Below, in pieces: positions 45,029 to 52,377 of a stretch of DNA of 64,000 nt; positions within the stretch are counted from its first letter, which is position 1, and each line of letters begins with the position of its first letter. The translations under genes and the position numbers were made by a program. The stretch covers positions 372,001 through 436,000 of the forward strand of contig NZ_JBNYXQ010000002.1 of assembly GCF_051380735.1 (NCBI RefSeq), given 5' to 3'. The stretch is from Janthinobacterium sp051380735. Lineage in GTDB: Bacteria > Pseudomonadota > Gammaproteobacteria > Burkholderiales > Burkholderiaceae_D. Under the pieces are notes generated by a model that saw only the letters and a program-made list of their open reading frames with translations, was not told the origin of the DNA and did not search any database.

Positions 45029-46174
45029 ATGATCATCTCGTCCGCCTCCGATTACCGCGCAGCGGCACGCCGCAAGCTGCCGCGCTTCCTGTTCGACTAT
45101 ATCGACGGCGGCGCCTACGCCGAGCGCACCCTGGCTGCCAACTGCGCCGACCTGGCATCGGTCAGCCTGCGCCAGCGAATACTGAAAAACGTCGGCCAGC
45201 TGAGCCTGGAAACGCAATTGTTCGGCCAGAAGCTGGCCATGCCGGTGATTTTGAGTCCGGTGGGTTTGACGGGCATGTTTGCGCGCCGTGGCGAAGTCCA
45301 GGTGGCGCAGGCAGCGGCCAGCAAGGGCGTGCCGTATTGCCTGTCCACCGTGTCGGTATGCCCGATCGAAGAGGTCGCGTCGCAAAGCAGCGCGCCGATC
45401 TGGTTCCAGCTGTATGTGCTGAAAGATCGCGGTTTCATGCGCAATGCGCTGGAACGGGCGCAGGCGGCCGGCGTCACCAACCTGGTGTTCACGGTCGACA
45501 TGCCGACGCCGGGTGCGCGCTACCGCGATGCGCATTCGGGCATGTCCGGGCCGTATGCCGCACCGCGCCGCATGCTGCAGGCGATAAGCAAGCCGGCCTG
45601 GGCATACGATGTCGGGCTGATGGGGCGGCCCCACGACCTGGGCAATATCTCCAAATACCTGGGCAAGGCGATTACGCTGGAAGACTATATCGGCTGGCTG
45701 GCGAACAACTTCGATCCGTCGATCAGCTGGAGCGACCTGGAATGGATACGCGACTTCTGGAAAGGCCCGATGATCATCAAGGGCATACTCGATGCGCAGG
45801 ACGCCAGGGATGCGGTCAGTTTCGGCGCCGACGGCATCGTCGTGTCGAACCACGGCGGGCGCCAGCTCGACGGCGTGCCGTCCACCGCCCACGCGCTGCC
45901 GGCGATTGCGCAGGCGGTCGGCAGCGACCTGACGGTGCTGGCCGATTCGGGCGTGCGTTCCGGGCTCGATGTGGTGCGCATGCTGGCGCTGGGCGCCCGC
46001 GCCGTGCTGCTGGGACGCTCGTCGGCCTATGCGCTGGCGGCCGATGGGCGCCATGGCGTGGAAAACCTGCTCGACATTTTTGCCCGCGAAATGCGAGTGG
46101 CCATGACGCTGACCGGCGTGACCTCGATCGACCAGATCGATGAGTCTATCCTGGTGGGCGGACGTGGACTTTAA
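45029..46174 (+). CDS. lldD: FMN-dependent L-lactate dehydrogenase
   Basis: 381 residues, full length for the family. Begins IISSASDYRAAARRKLPRFLFDYIDGGAY; the active-site motif SNHGGRQLDGVPST is near 273-286, and the FMN phosphate site DSGVRSGLDVVRMLALGA follows. Oxidises L-lactate to pyruvate and reduces quinone at the membrane. No lactate permease gene lies beside it. Confidence 0.94.
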   Translation: MIISSASDYRAAARRKLPRFLFDYIDGGAYAERTLAANCADLASVSLRQRILKNVGQLSLETQLFGQKLAMPVILSPVGLTGMFARRGEVQVAQAAASKGVPYCLSTVSVCPIEEVASQSSAPIWFQLYVLKDRGFMRNALERAQAAGVTNLVFTVDMPTPGARYRDAHSGMSGPYAAPRRMLQAISKPAWAYDVGLMGRPHDLGNISKYLGKAITLEDYIGWLANNFDPSISWSDLEWIRDFWKGPMIIKGILDAQDARDAVSFGADGIVVSNHGGRQLDGVPSTAHALPAIAQAVGSDLTVLADSGVRSGLDVVRMLALGARAVLLGRSSAYALAADGRHGVENLLDIFAREMRVAMTLTGVTSIDQIDESILVGGRGL

Positions 46175-46200
46175 CCGGCTGTACGCGCGCTGCCGGTTTC
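46173..46200 (+). terminator. possible terminator at the end of lldD
   Basis: AACCGGC (46173-46179) pairs with GCCGGTT (46192-46198) across 12 bases, followed by a short T-rich tail. The left arm overlaps the lldD stop codon. Confidence 0.4.
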
Positions 46201-46325
46201 ATCTCATGCATGGCCGCCGCAGATCTTCTTGTTTTGCAAACCACCACAATCTGGTAGTCTGATTGCCGAGGTGCTTCAGATTCGCTCCTGCGGCCCTGGC
46301 ACCTGTCAAACCGAATGGATGCAAG

Positions 46326-47804
46326 ATGAAAGTGGCAGCATTGATCAGTGGCTTGTGCCTGGCCTTCCCGGTCTGGGCGCAAGGTGCCCAAGGCACGTCC
46401 GAAGACGTCATGGCCTTCCTCAGGCAGAAGATGGTCCAGCAGAAGATTCCTGCGCTACAAGTGGCTGTCATCCAGCATGGCAAGGTCGTCGAACTGGCCG
46501 CTGCCGGCATCGCCAACGTGGAAAACGGCGTGCCGGCCACCAACGACAGCATTTTTTCGATCAACTCCTGCACCAAGGCGTTTACCGGCGTGGCTGTCAT
46601 GCAGCTGGTGGAGGAGGGCAAGCTCAAGCTCAACGATCCCATCTCGCTGTATCTGGACGACTTGCCGCCTTCCTGGCGCGCGTTGACGATACGCCAGTTG
46701 ATGACGCACACGTCCGGCCTGCCCAATATCATCGACGAAAAGGAAAACCTGCTGGGTGGCGACGATGAGGCGCTGAGCTGGAGCAGGGTCAAGGCCTTGC
46801 CGTTCGAGTTTACGCCGGGAGAGCGCTACAGCTATAACCAGACCGGGTATGTCATCATCGGCAGGATCATTGAAAAGCTCACGGGCGTAAGCTTCGTGCA
46901 CTTCGTGGAAAACCGGCAGTTCAAGCCTGCCGGGCTGATGCATACACGTTTCGGTGATTCCTCCGATGTGATTCCGCATTCGGCGGGAGCGTACACTTAT
47001 TTGCATAACGAGGGCGGAAAATGGCTCACAGGCAAGCGCCTCTCTACCGCGTATGTCACTTTTCCCGTCTACTTCCGTACCGCCGCCGGCATAGTCTCCA
47101 ACGCTGGCGATATCGCGCAATGGCTGCTCGCCCTGCAAAACGGAAAGCTGTTGAAACACAAGTCCAGCCTGCAAGCCATGTGGAGTCCATACGTACTCAA
47201 CAATGGCAAGACACAAGGACCGAATGACTTGCTCAATGGTTCGGCGCTGGGCTGGCCCGTGACGGCGCGTAGTGCGCATCGCGCGGCAGGCCCTATTGGC
47301 GGCATGCGCTCGGCTTTCTTCGTGTATCCCGAGGATGATCTGTCGGTGGTAGTGCTGACCAATCTGCAGGGCGTCAATCCGGAGCTGTTTATCGATGAAA
47401 TCGCGGGCTTCTATGTGCCGGCGATGCATCCGTCGACAGGCTTCGGCTTGCCGCCGGCAGTGCTGCCCCTGCGTAAGTTGCTGTTGCAGCGCGGCTTCGA
47501 ACAGGCGCCGCAGGCGTGGGCAAAATTGCAGGCACACGATGCAGCCGCCTTGCCCGATGAAGAGGCGCTCAACGTCTGGGGCTACAAATTGAGCACCCAG
47601 GAGCAAGTGCCTCAGGCCCTGGCCATCCTGCGCCTGAATGCCAGCCTGCATCCGGCCAGCGCGAATGCCTACGACAGCCTGGCCGAAATCCTCGAACTGG
47701 CAGGCGACAAGCCGGGCGCCATCGCCAACTACACGCGCTCGCTGGCGCTCGATGCCGGCAATGGCCATGCCAGAGAACGTCTGCAAGTGCTGCAGGTGCA
47801 CTGA
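46326..47804 (+). CDS. serine hydrolase (class C beta-lactamase/DD-peptidase fold) with TPR-like C-terminus
   Basis: 492 residues from the ATG at 46326; signal peptide 1-18 (FPVWAQG). The catalytic SxxK is SCTK at 81-84; the second motif is Y-N-Q at 170-172, a common variant of YxN. The beta-lactamase-like domain ends near 380. The last ~100 residues have a TPR character (AWAKLQAHDAAALPDEEALN; ANAYDSLAEILELAGDKPGA). Likely a periplasmic esterase or peptidase, not a proven beta-lactamase. Confidence 0.82.
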   Translation: MKVAALISGLCLAFPVWAQGAQGTSEDVMAFLRQKMVQQKIPALQVAVIQHGKVVELAAAGIANVENGVPATNDSIFSINSCTKAFTGVAVMQLVEEGKLKLNDPISLYLDDLPPSWRALTIRQLMTHTSGLPNIIDEKENLLGGDDEALSWSRVKALPFEFTPGERYSYNQTGYVIIGRIIEKLTGVSFVHFVENRQFKPAGLMHTRFGDSSDVIPHSAGAYTYLHNEGGKWLTGKRLSTAYVTFPVYFRTAAGIVSNAGDIAQWLLALQNGKLLKHKSSLQAMWSPYVLNNGKTQGPNDLLNGSALGWPVTARSAHRAAGPIGGMRSAFFVYPEDDLSVVVLTNLQGVNPELFIDEIAGFYVPAMHPSTGFGLPPAVLPLRKLLLQRGFEQAPQAWAKLQAHDAAALPDEEALNVWGYKLSTQEQVPQALAILRLNASLHPASANAYDSLAEILELAGDKPGAIANYTRSLALDAGNGHARERLQVLQVH

Positions 47805-47846
47805 AGCTGCTGTCGCCGACGCATGGCAGGCAACGGCATTAAATTG

Positions 47847-47874
47847 TAGACGACTGGTCTAATCGTGCTATACT
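47847..47874 (+). promoter_or_regulatory. nemR promoter with NemR-type operator
   Basis: TAGACGACTGGTCTA (47847-47861) is a dyad closely like the E. coli NemR box (TAGAC...GTCTA arms). A TATACT (-10) lies at 47869-47874, so a bound repressor would cover the -35 region. The same arms recur at 48534-48548. Confidence 0.7.
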
Positions 47875-47881
47875 TTGTTTC

Positions 47882-48490
47882 ATGAAAGCCGAATACACCG
47901 ACGTTCGCCAGCACATCCTCGACCAGGGCAAGGTCATTATCACGCGCAAGGGTTTTGCCGGCGTGGGCCTGAATGAGATACTGTCGGCCGCTGCCGTGCC
48001 GAAGGGCTCGTTCTACCATTACTTCAAGTCCAAGGAATTGTTTGGCGAAGCGATGCTGGCCGATTACGTGCAGGGCTACCTGGCAGACATGGAAGTTGTG
48101 CTGACCCGGCCTGGCCAGAGCGCGGCGCAGTCGCTGATGGATTACTGGGCCACGTGGACCAGCGCAAGCCTCGATGGCAGCGGGTGTGACTGCCGTTGCC
48201 TGGTAGTCAAGCTGAGCAGCGAAGTGGCGGACATGTCCGAGCCGATGCGCATGACCTTGCTCGATGGCACGAGCCGCATTATCGCCAGGCTGGCGCTGGC
48301 CATCGCCCAGGGCAGGGTGGACGATTCCCTGCCATCGGTGGAAGATCCGGCGCATATGGCCTCGACCCTGTACCAATTGTGGCTGGGCGCGGCCATGCTG
48401 ACCAAGCTGCGGCGCGACGACAGCGCCTTGAAGACAGCATGGCAATCGACGCTGGCGATGCTGGCACTGCCTTTGGCAAGTGAGCAATAA
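47882..48490 (+). CDS. nemR: NemR-type redox/electrophile-sensing TetR repressor
   Basis: 202 residues. The helix-turn-helix at 8-52 includes GFAGVGLNEILSAAAVPKGSFYHYFKSKELFGEAML, near identical in pattern to E. coli NemR. Cys106 (in GCDCRCLVVKLSSEV) and Lys175 (in LWLGAAMLTK) fall at the same numbers as the E. coli NemR residues that form the sulfenamide switch. The extra Cys at 102 and 104 make a CDCRC cluster. It should derepress its targets on exposure to hypochlorous acid, quinones or methylglyoxal. Own promoter carries a matching operator. Confidence 0.88.
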   Translation: MKAEYTDVRQHILDQGKVIITRKGFAGVGLNEILSAAAVPKGSFYHYFKSKELFGEAMLADYVQGYLADMEVVLTRPGQSAAQSLMDYWATWTSASLDGSGCDCRCLVVKLSSEVADMSEPMRMTLLDGTSRIIARLALAIAQGRVDDSLPSVEDPAHMASTLYQLWLGAAMLTKLRRDDSALKTAWQSTLAMLALPLASEQ

Positions 48491-48496
48491 AGGCAG

Positions 48497-48522
48497 GCGG
48501 ATGTACGTCATCCGCTTTTTTT
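48497..48522 (+). terminator. terminator after nemR
   Basis: GCGGATG (48497-48503) pairs with CATCCGC (48509-48515) across a 5-base loop, followed by seven T. The end of the T-run is the start of the TTGACA of the next promoter. Confidence 0.85.
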
Positions 48523-48550
48523 GACACCGAACATAGACGACCAGTCTAAT
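48521..48550 (+). promoter_or_regulatory. yqhD promoter with NemR-type operator
   Basis: TTGACA (48521-48526) and TCTAAT (48545-48550) spaced 18 bases. The dyad TAGACGACCAGTCTA (48534-48548) covers the spacer and -10. It differs from the nemR operator only in the central bases. Confidence 0.7.
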
Positions 48551-48565
48551 AATAAAGGAAAAATC

Positions 48566-49723
48566 ATGAAGAATTTTGAATTCCATAACCCGACGAAAAT
48601 CGTTTTCGGCGCCGGCACGGTCGAAAAACTGTCCACCCTGGTGCCGCAGGACGCGCGCGTGCTGATTCTGTACGGCGGCGCCAGCGCCGAGAAGACCGGT
48701 ACCCTGGCCGAAGTGCGCGCCGCGCTGGGCCAGCGCAGCGTGCAGGAGTTTGGCGGTATCGAACCGAATCCCAGCTATGAAACCCTGATGCGCGCGGTGG
48801 AACAGGTGCGTAGCGAAAAACGTGACTTCCTGCTGGCCGTCGGCGGTGGCTCGGTAATCGATGGCACCAAGTTCGTTGCCGCCGCTGCCCTGTATGACGG
48901 CGAGCCCTGGGAAATTGCCGAACGCGGCGGCGCCAATATCGGGCAAGCCCTGCCGTTTGGCGCGGTGCTGACCCTGCCGGCCACCGGTTCGGAAATGAAC
49001 AGTGGCGGCGTGGTCACCAAAAAAGCCACGCACGACAAACTGAGCGTTCGCAGCCCGCTGCTGTACCCGCAGTTTTCCGTGCTCGACCCGGGCAAGACGT
49101 TTACCTTGCCGGCCAAACAGGTCGCCAATGGCCTGGTCGACGCCTTTGTGCATACCACCGAACAGTATCTGACCTATTCGGTGCAGGCACGGGTGCAGGA
49201 CCGCTTTGCCGAAGGGCTGCTGCAAACCCTGGTCGAGATCGCGCCGCAGGCGATTGCCTCGCCCGACGATTACGAGACCCGCGCCAACCTGATGTGGACC
49301 GCCACCCTGGCCCTGAATGGCCTGATCGGCGCTGGCGTGCCGCAGGACTGGGCCACCCACATGATCGGCCATGAACTGACGGCCCTGTACGACATCGACC
49401 ATGCGCGCACCCTGGCGCTGGTGCTGCCCGCACTGCTGGACGTGCAGCGCGAACAGAAACGCGGCAAGTTGCTACAGTATGGCGAGCGCGTGTGGAACAT
49501 CACCGAAGGCAGCGACGAAGAACGCATAGACGCAGCCATCGCCCGCACCCGCGCCTTCTTTGAAGGCCTTGGTATTCCGACCCGCCTGGCCGCGTATGAC
49601 CTGGGCCAGGAGGCGGTGGAAGCGGTATTGAAGCAACTTGAAGCACATGGCATGACGGCACTGGGCGAGCATCGCGATATCGACCTCGCACGCAGCCGCC
49701 GCATACTCGAAGCAGCACTGTAA
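48566..49723 (+). CDS. yqhD: NADPH-dependent aldehyde reductase YqhD (iron-containing alcohol dehydrogenase)
   Basis: 385 residues, aligning end to end by eye with E. coli YqhD (NFEFHNPTKIVFGAGT; FGGIEPNPSYETLMRAVEQV; AVGGGSVIDGTKF; DWATHMIGHELTALYDIDHA; YGERVWNITEGSDEERIDAAI). Metal ligands Asp/His in VDAFVHT and the two His of GHELTALYDIDH are present. It reduces short and reactive aldehydes such as methylglyoxal and acrolein. Followed 46 bases later by a DJ-1 family gene, and preceded by a NemR-type operator instead of the YqhC arrangement of E. coli. Confidence 0.93.
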   Translation: MKNFEFHNPTKIVFGAGTVEKLSTLVPQDARVLILYGGASAEKTGTLAEVRAALGQRSVQEFGGIEPNPSYETLMRAVEQVRSEKRDFLLAVGGGSVIDGTKFVAAAALYDGEPWEIAERGGANIGQALPFGAVLTLPATGSEMNSGGVVTKKATHDKLSVRSPLLYPQFSVLDPGKTFTLPAKQVANGLVDAFVHTTEQYLTYSVQARVQDRFAEGLLQTLVEIAPQAIASPDDYETRANLMWTATLALNGLIGAGVPQDWATHMIGHELTALYDIDHARTLALVLPALLDVQREQKRGKLLQYGERVWNITEGSDEERIDAAIARTRAFFEGLGIPTRLAAYDLGQEAVEAVLKQLEAHGMTALGEHRDIDLARSRRILEAAL

Positions 49724-49769
49724 TCCCTTATTGCAATCTCACTCGCAAGCTCACTGAAAAGGAAACAAC

Positions 49770-50447
49770 ATGAACATCCTGATGGTAATGACCTCGCACG
49801 ACAAACTGGGCGACACTGGCAAAAAAACCGGCTTCTGGCTGGAGGAATTCGCCGCGCCTTACTACGCGCTGAAAGAAGCGGGCGCCACGCTGACGGTGGT
49901 CTCGCCACTGGGCGGCCAGCCGCCGCTCGATCCGAAAAGCGATGAAGCCGATGCGCAAACGGACGCCACCCGCCGTTTCAAGGCCGACCCTGCCGCCCAG
50001 GGCGTACTGGCCAATACCGGCAAGCTGGCCGACGTGAAAGTGGCCGATTTTGACGCCGTGTTTTACCCGGGCGGCCACGGTCCGTTGTGGGACCTGGCCG
50101 AAGACCAGCATTCGATCGCGCTGATCGAGCAGATGATCGCCGCCGGCAAACCGGTCGCTGCTGTCTGCCACGCGCCTGGCGTGCTGCGCCATGTAAAAGG
50201 CGTCGACGGCAAGCCGCTGGTCAACGGCAAGCGCGTGACCGGCTTTACCAACACCGAGGAAGAGGCGGTAGGCCTGACCAATATCGTGCCTTTCCTGGTC
50301 GAGGACATGCTCAAGGCAAACGGCGGCGACTACTCCAAGCTGGGTGACTGGCAGCCATACGCGATCACCGATGGCTTGCTGATCACCGGCCAGAATCCGG
50401 CATCGTCGGAAGCGGCGGCAGAAGCGCTGATCAAGCTGCTGGGCTGA
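49770..50447 (+). CDS. DJ-1/PfpI family protein (Hsp31-like glyoxalase III type)
   Basis: 225 residues. Begins ILMVMTSHDKLGDTGKKTGFWLEEFAAPYY, the class of type-1 glutamine-amidotransferase-like proteins that includes Hsp31-like glyoxalases. The nucleophile elbow AAVCHAPGVL (Cys near 132), the upstream acidic GFWLEEFA and PGGHGPLWDL are intact. It probably removes methylglyoxal or repairs glycation, alongside YqhD. Confidence 0.9.
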   Translation: MNILMVMTSHDKLGDTGKKTGFWLEEFAAPYYALKEAGATLTVVSPLGGQPPLDPKSDEADAQTDATRRFKADPAAQGVLANTGKLADVKVADFDAVFYPGGHGPLWDLAEDQHSIALIEQMIAAGKPVAAVCHAPGVLRHVKGVDGKPLVNGKRVTGFTNTEEEAVGLTNIVPFLVEDMLKANGGDYSKLGDWQPYAITDGLLITGQNPASSEAAAEALIKLLG

Positions 50448-50450
50448 TAT

Positions 50451-51245
50451 TTATGTCGTAAGCTCGATGATCATGCCGGGATTGAACTGTTGATTTTCCG
50501 GCGTGCCGTCGAATCGCTGATAGCCGCAGGGATTGCAGACCACGCGGCAAGCCTTGATGCGGTAATCGAGCGACGCATGCATATGGCCATGCACCCACAG
50601 GTCGGCCTGCGCCACCAGTTCGTCGAGCCGCGAAGCAAACGCGGGCGAGCCGAGATTGGTGGCGTAGCGCTGTTCCACCGAGTGCATTGACGGCGCCATA
50701 TGCGTGATCACCACGGTCGGCCCGTCGAATGGCTGCGCCAGTTGCTCTGACAGCCATGCCCTGTGCCGCGCGTGCAGGGCGGCCGTATCCTGCGCGCACA
50801 GCAGGCGCGGTGTATTTCCGCCGGTGCTGATGTGCTGGTAGTCGGGCATATATGCTTGCGCCGCGTTCAATGCCTCTTCAAGACGATCCTCGCCGAACAG
50901 CAAAAAATCCGTCCACAAGGTGGCACCCAGAAAGCGCACGCCATTCAACTCCACCGTATCACCATCAAGCAAGCGAATATTGGCGCCATCCGCATTGGCG
51001 CTGGTGCAGGCGTCCTGAATCGCCGCCTGCATCCGTTCCAGCTGGTGGCCATAGCCCTCGTGATTGCCATGCACATACAGCACCGGCAGAGCGCCGAAAG
51101 TGCGTACAGCCCAAGTGATCGCATTGCTGCCCGTGTCGATATCGCCAGCCAGGATTACCGCATCGGGACGGCCGGACAGGTCGATGGCAGGCGCGTTCTC
51201 GCGCCACATTTCCAGGTGCAGGTCGGACAGGATCAGCAAACGCAT
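50451..51245 (-). CDS. calcineurin-like metallophosphoesterase
   Basis: 264 residues from the ATG with A at 51245. Dimetal motifs: LLILSDLHLEMW (D-x-H), VILAGDIDTG (G-D), VLYVHGNHEGYG (GNHE), VVITHMAPS and WVHGHMHASLDY (G-H-x-H). Substrate unknown. Convergent with the DJ-1 gene, stop to stop about 3 bases apart. Confidence 0.88.
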   Translation of the reverse strand: MRLLILSDLHLEMWRENAPAIDLSGRPDAVILAGDIDTGSNAITWAVRTFGALPVLYVHGNHEGYGHQLERMQAAIQDACTSANADGANIRLLDGDTVELNGVRFLGATLWTDFLLFGEDRLEEALNAAQAYMPDYQHISTGGNTPRLLCAQDTAALHARHRAWLSEQLAQPFDGPTVVITHMAPSMHSVEQRYATNLGSPAFASRLDELVAQADLWVHGHMHASLDYRIKACRVVCNPCGYQRFDGTPENQQFNPGMIIELTT

Positions 51246-51370
51246 GGCAAACAGGCGCAGGCTCAGGGTGCGCGGCAGTGGACAAGCGTCCATCCTAACG
51301 CAAGCTTGACCGGCAGGCGATGGCAACGGTACTCTGTGTTTCCTGAAAAAAATTATCTGACTGGAGCCGC

Positions 51371-52354
51371 ATGCCGCCTTTCGCCTTTTCCACATTGCTG
51401 ATCGCGCTGGCCATGCTGCCGCTGTCATCGTCTGCCCTGGCGCGGGCCGCCGACGATCCCCTGACCCGCGCCATCGCCTCGCCCTATGCCGAGCAGTGGA
51501 ACCGGCCGCAGCAGCCGGTACGCATCCATGGCGACACGTATTACGTGGGCGTTGGTGGCCTCAGTGTCGTGCTGATCCATACGCGCGATGGCCTGATCCT
51601 GATCGACGGCGCGCTGCCGCAATCGGTGGCGGCCATCAAGGAGCATATCCTTGAACTGGGTTTTCGCATCGAGGACATCAAGTTCATCCTGAACACGGAA
51701 GCGCATTTCGACCATTCGGGCGGCATCGCTGCGCTGGCCCGTGACAGCGGTGCGCAAGTCGTTGCCAGTCCCCTCGGTGCGCAGGCCTTGCGCGCGGGCG
51801 CGGTGCTGAGCGACGATCCGCAAGCCGGCGAAATCGACGGCATGCCGGCCGTGGAAAACGTGCGAGAGATTGCCGACGGCGAGGTGCTGCAACTGGGAGA
51901 AGTGAGCGTCACGGCGCGCCATACGCCCGGCCACACACCGGGCAGCACCAGCTGGACCTGGGTATCGTGCGAGGATGAAGCGCGCACCGACTGCCTGAAC
52001 GTGGTGTTTGGTGCCAGCCTGACGCCGGTGGCGGCCGACGATTTTCATTACCTGGCCGACGAGCGCCATGCCGACCTGACACCGGCCTTTCGCCGCGTGA
52101 TGCAGGACTTCGCGCGCCTGCCATGCGACATCCTTATTTCCGCCCATCCCGATCATTCCGGCGCCGACCAGAAGCTTGCGCAACTGGTGATGGGCGTGTC
52201 GCCCAATCCCATGATCGATGCGCAGGCTTGCCGCAGCTATGCGGCCAAAAATGAAGCCAAACTGGATGCGCGCATCGCCAAGGAACAGGCTGCAGAAAAA
52301 GTGCAGACCGGGCAGGGCGGAGAAGCTGGGCAAGCGCCTGGCGGGGCTCGCTGA
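51371..52354 (+). CDS. subclass B3 metallo-beta-lactamase, Glu variant (B3-E type)
   Basis: 327 residues with a signal peptide (1-26, SSSALARA). MBL fold with the metal motif NTEAHFDHSGG: residues Glu110-x-His112-x-Asp114-His115 where classical B3 enzymes have His-x-His-x-Asp-His. The other ligands are present: His188 in RHTPGHTPGSTSW and His259 in ISAHPDH. The motif set and Trp after GSTS are of the B3 (THIN-B, L1) family. B3 enzymes with Glu or Gln at the first ligand are known, so it may still hydrolyse beta-lactams. A tail of ~40 low-complexity residues (QAAEKVQTGQGG) follows the domain. Confidence 0.85.
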   Translation: MPPFAFSTLLIALAMLPLSSSALARAADDPLTRAIASPYAEQWNRPQQPVRIHGDTYYVGVGGLSVVLIHTRDGLILIDGALPQSVAAIKEHILELGFRIEDIKFILNTEAHFDHSGGIAALARDSGAQVVASPLGAQALRAGAVLSDDPQAGEIDGMPAVENVREIADGEVLQLGEVSVTARHTPGHTPGSTSWTWVSCEDEARTDCLNVVFGASLTPVAADDFHYLADERHADLTPAFRRVMQDFARLPCDILISAHPDHSGADQKLAQLVMGVSPNPMIDAQACRSYAAKNEAKLDARIAKEQAAEKVQTGQGGEAGQAPGGAR

Positions 52355-52377
52355 TGGCGTGATGGCGTGCGCGATAT

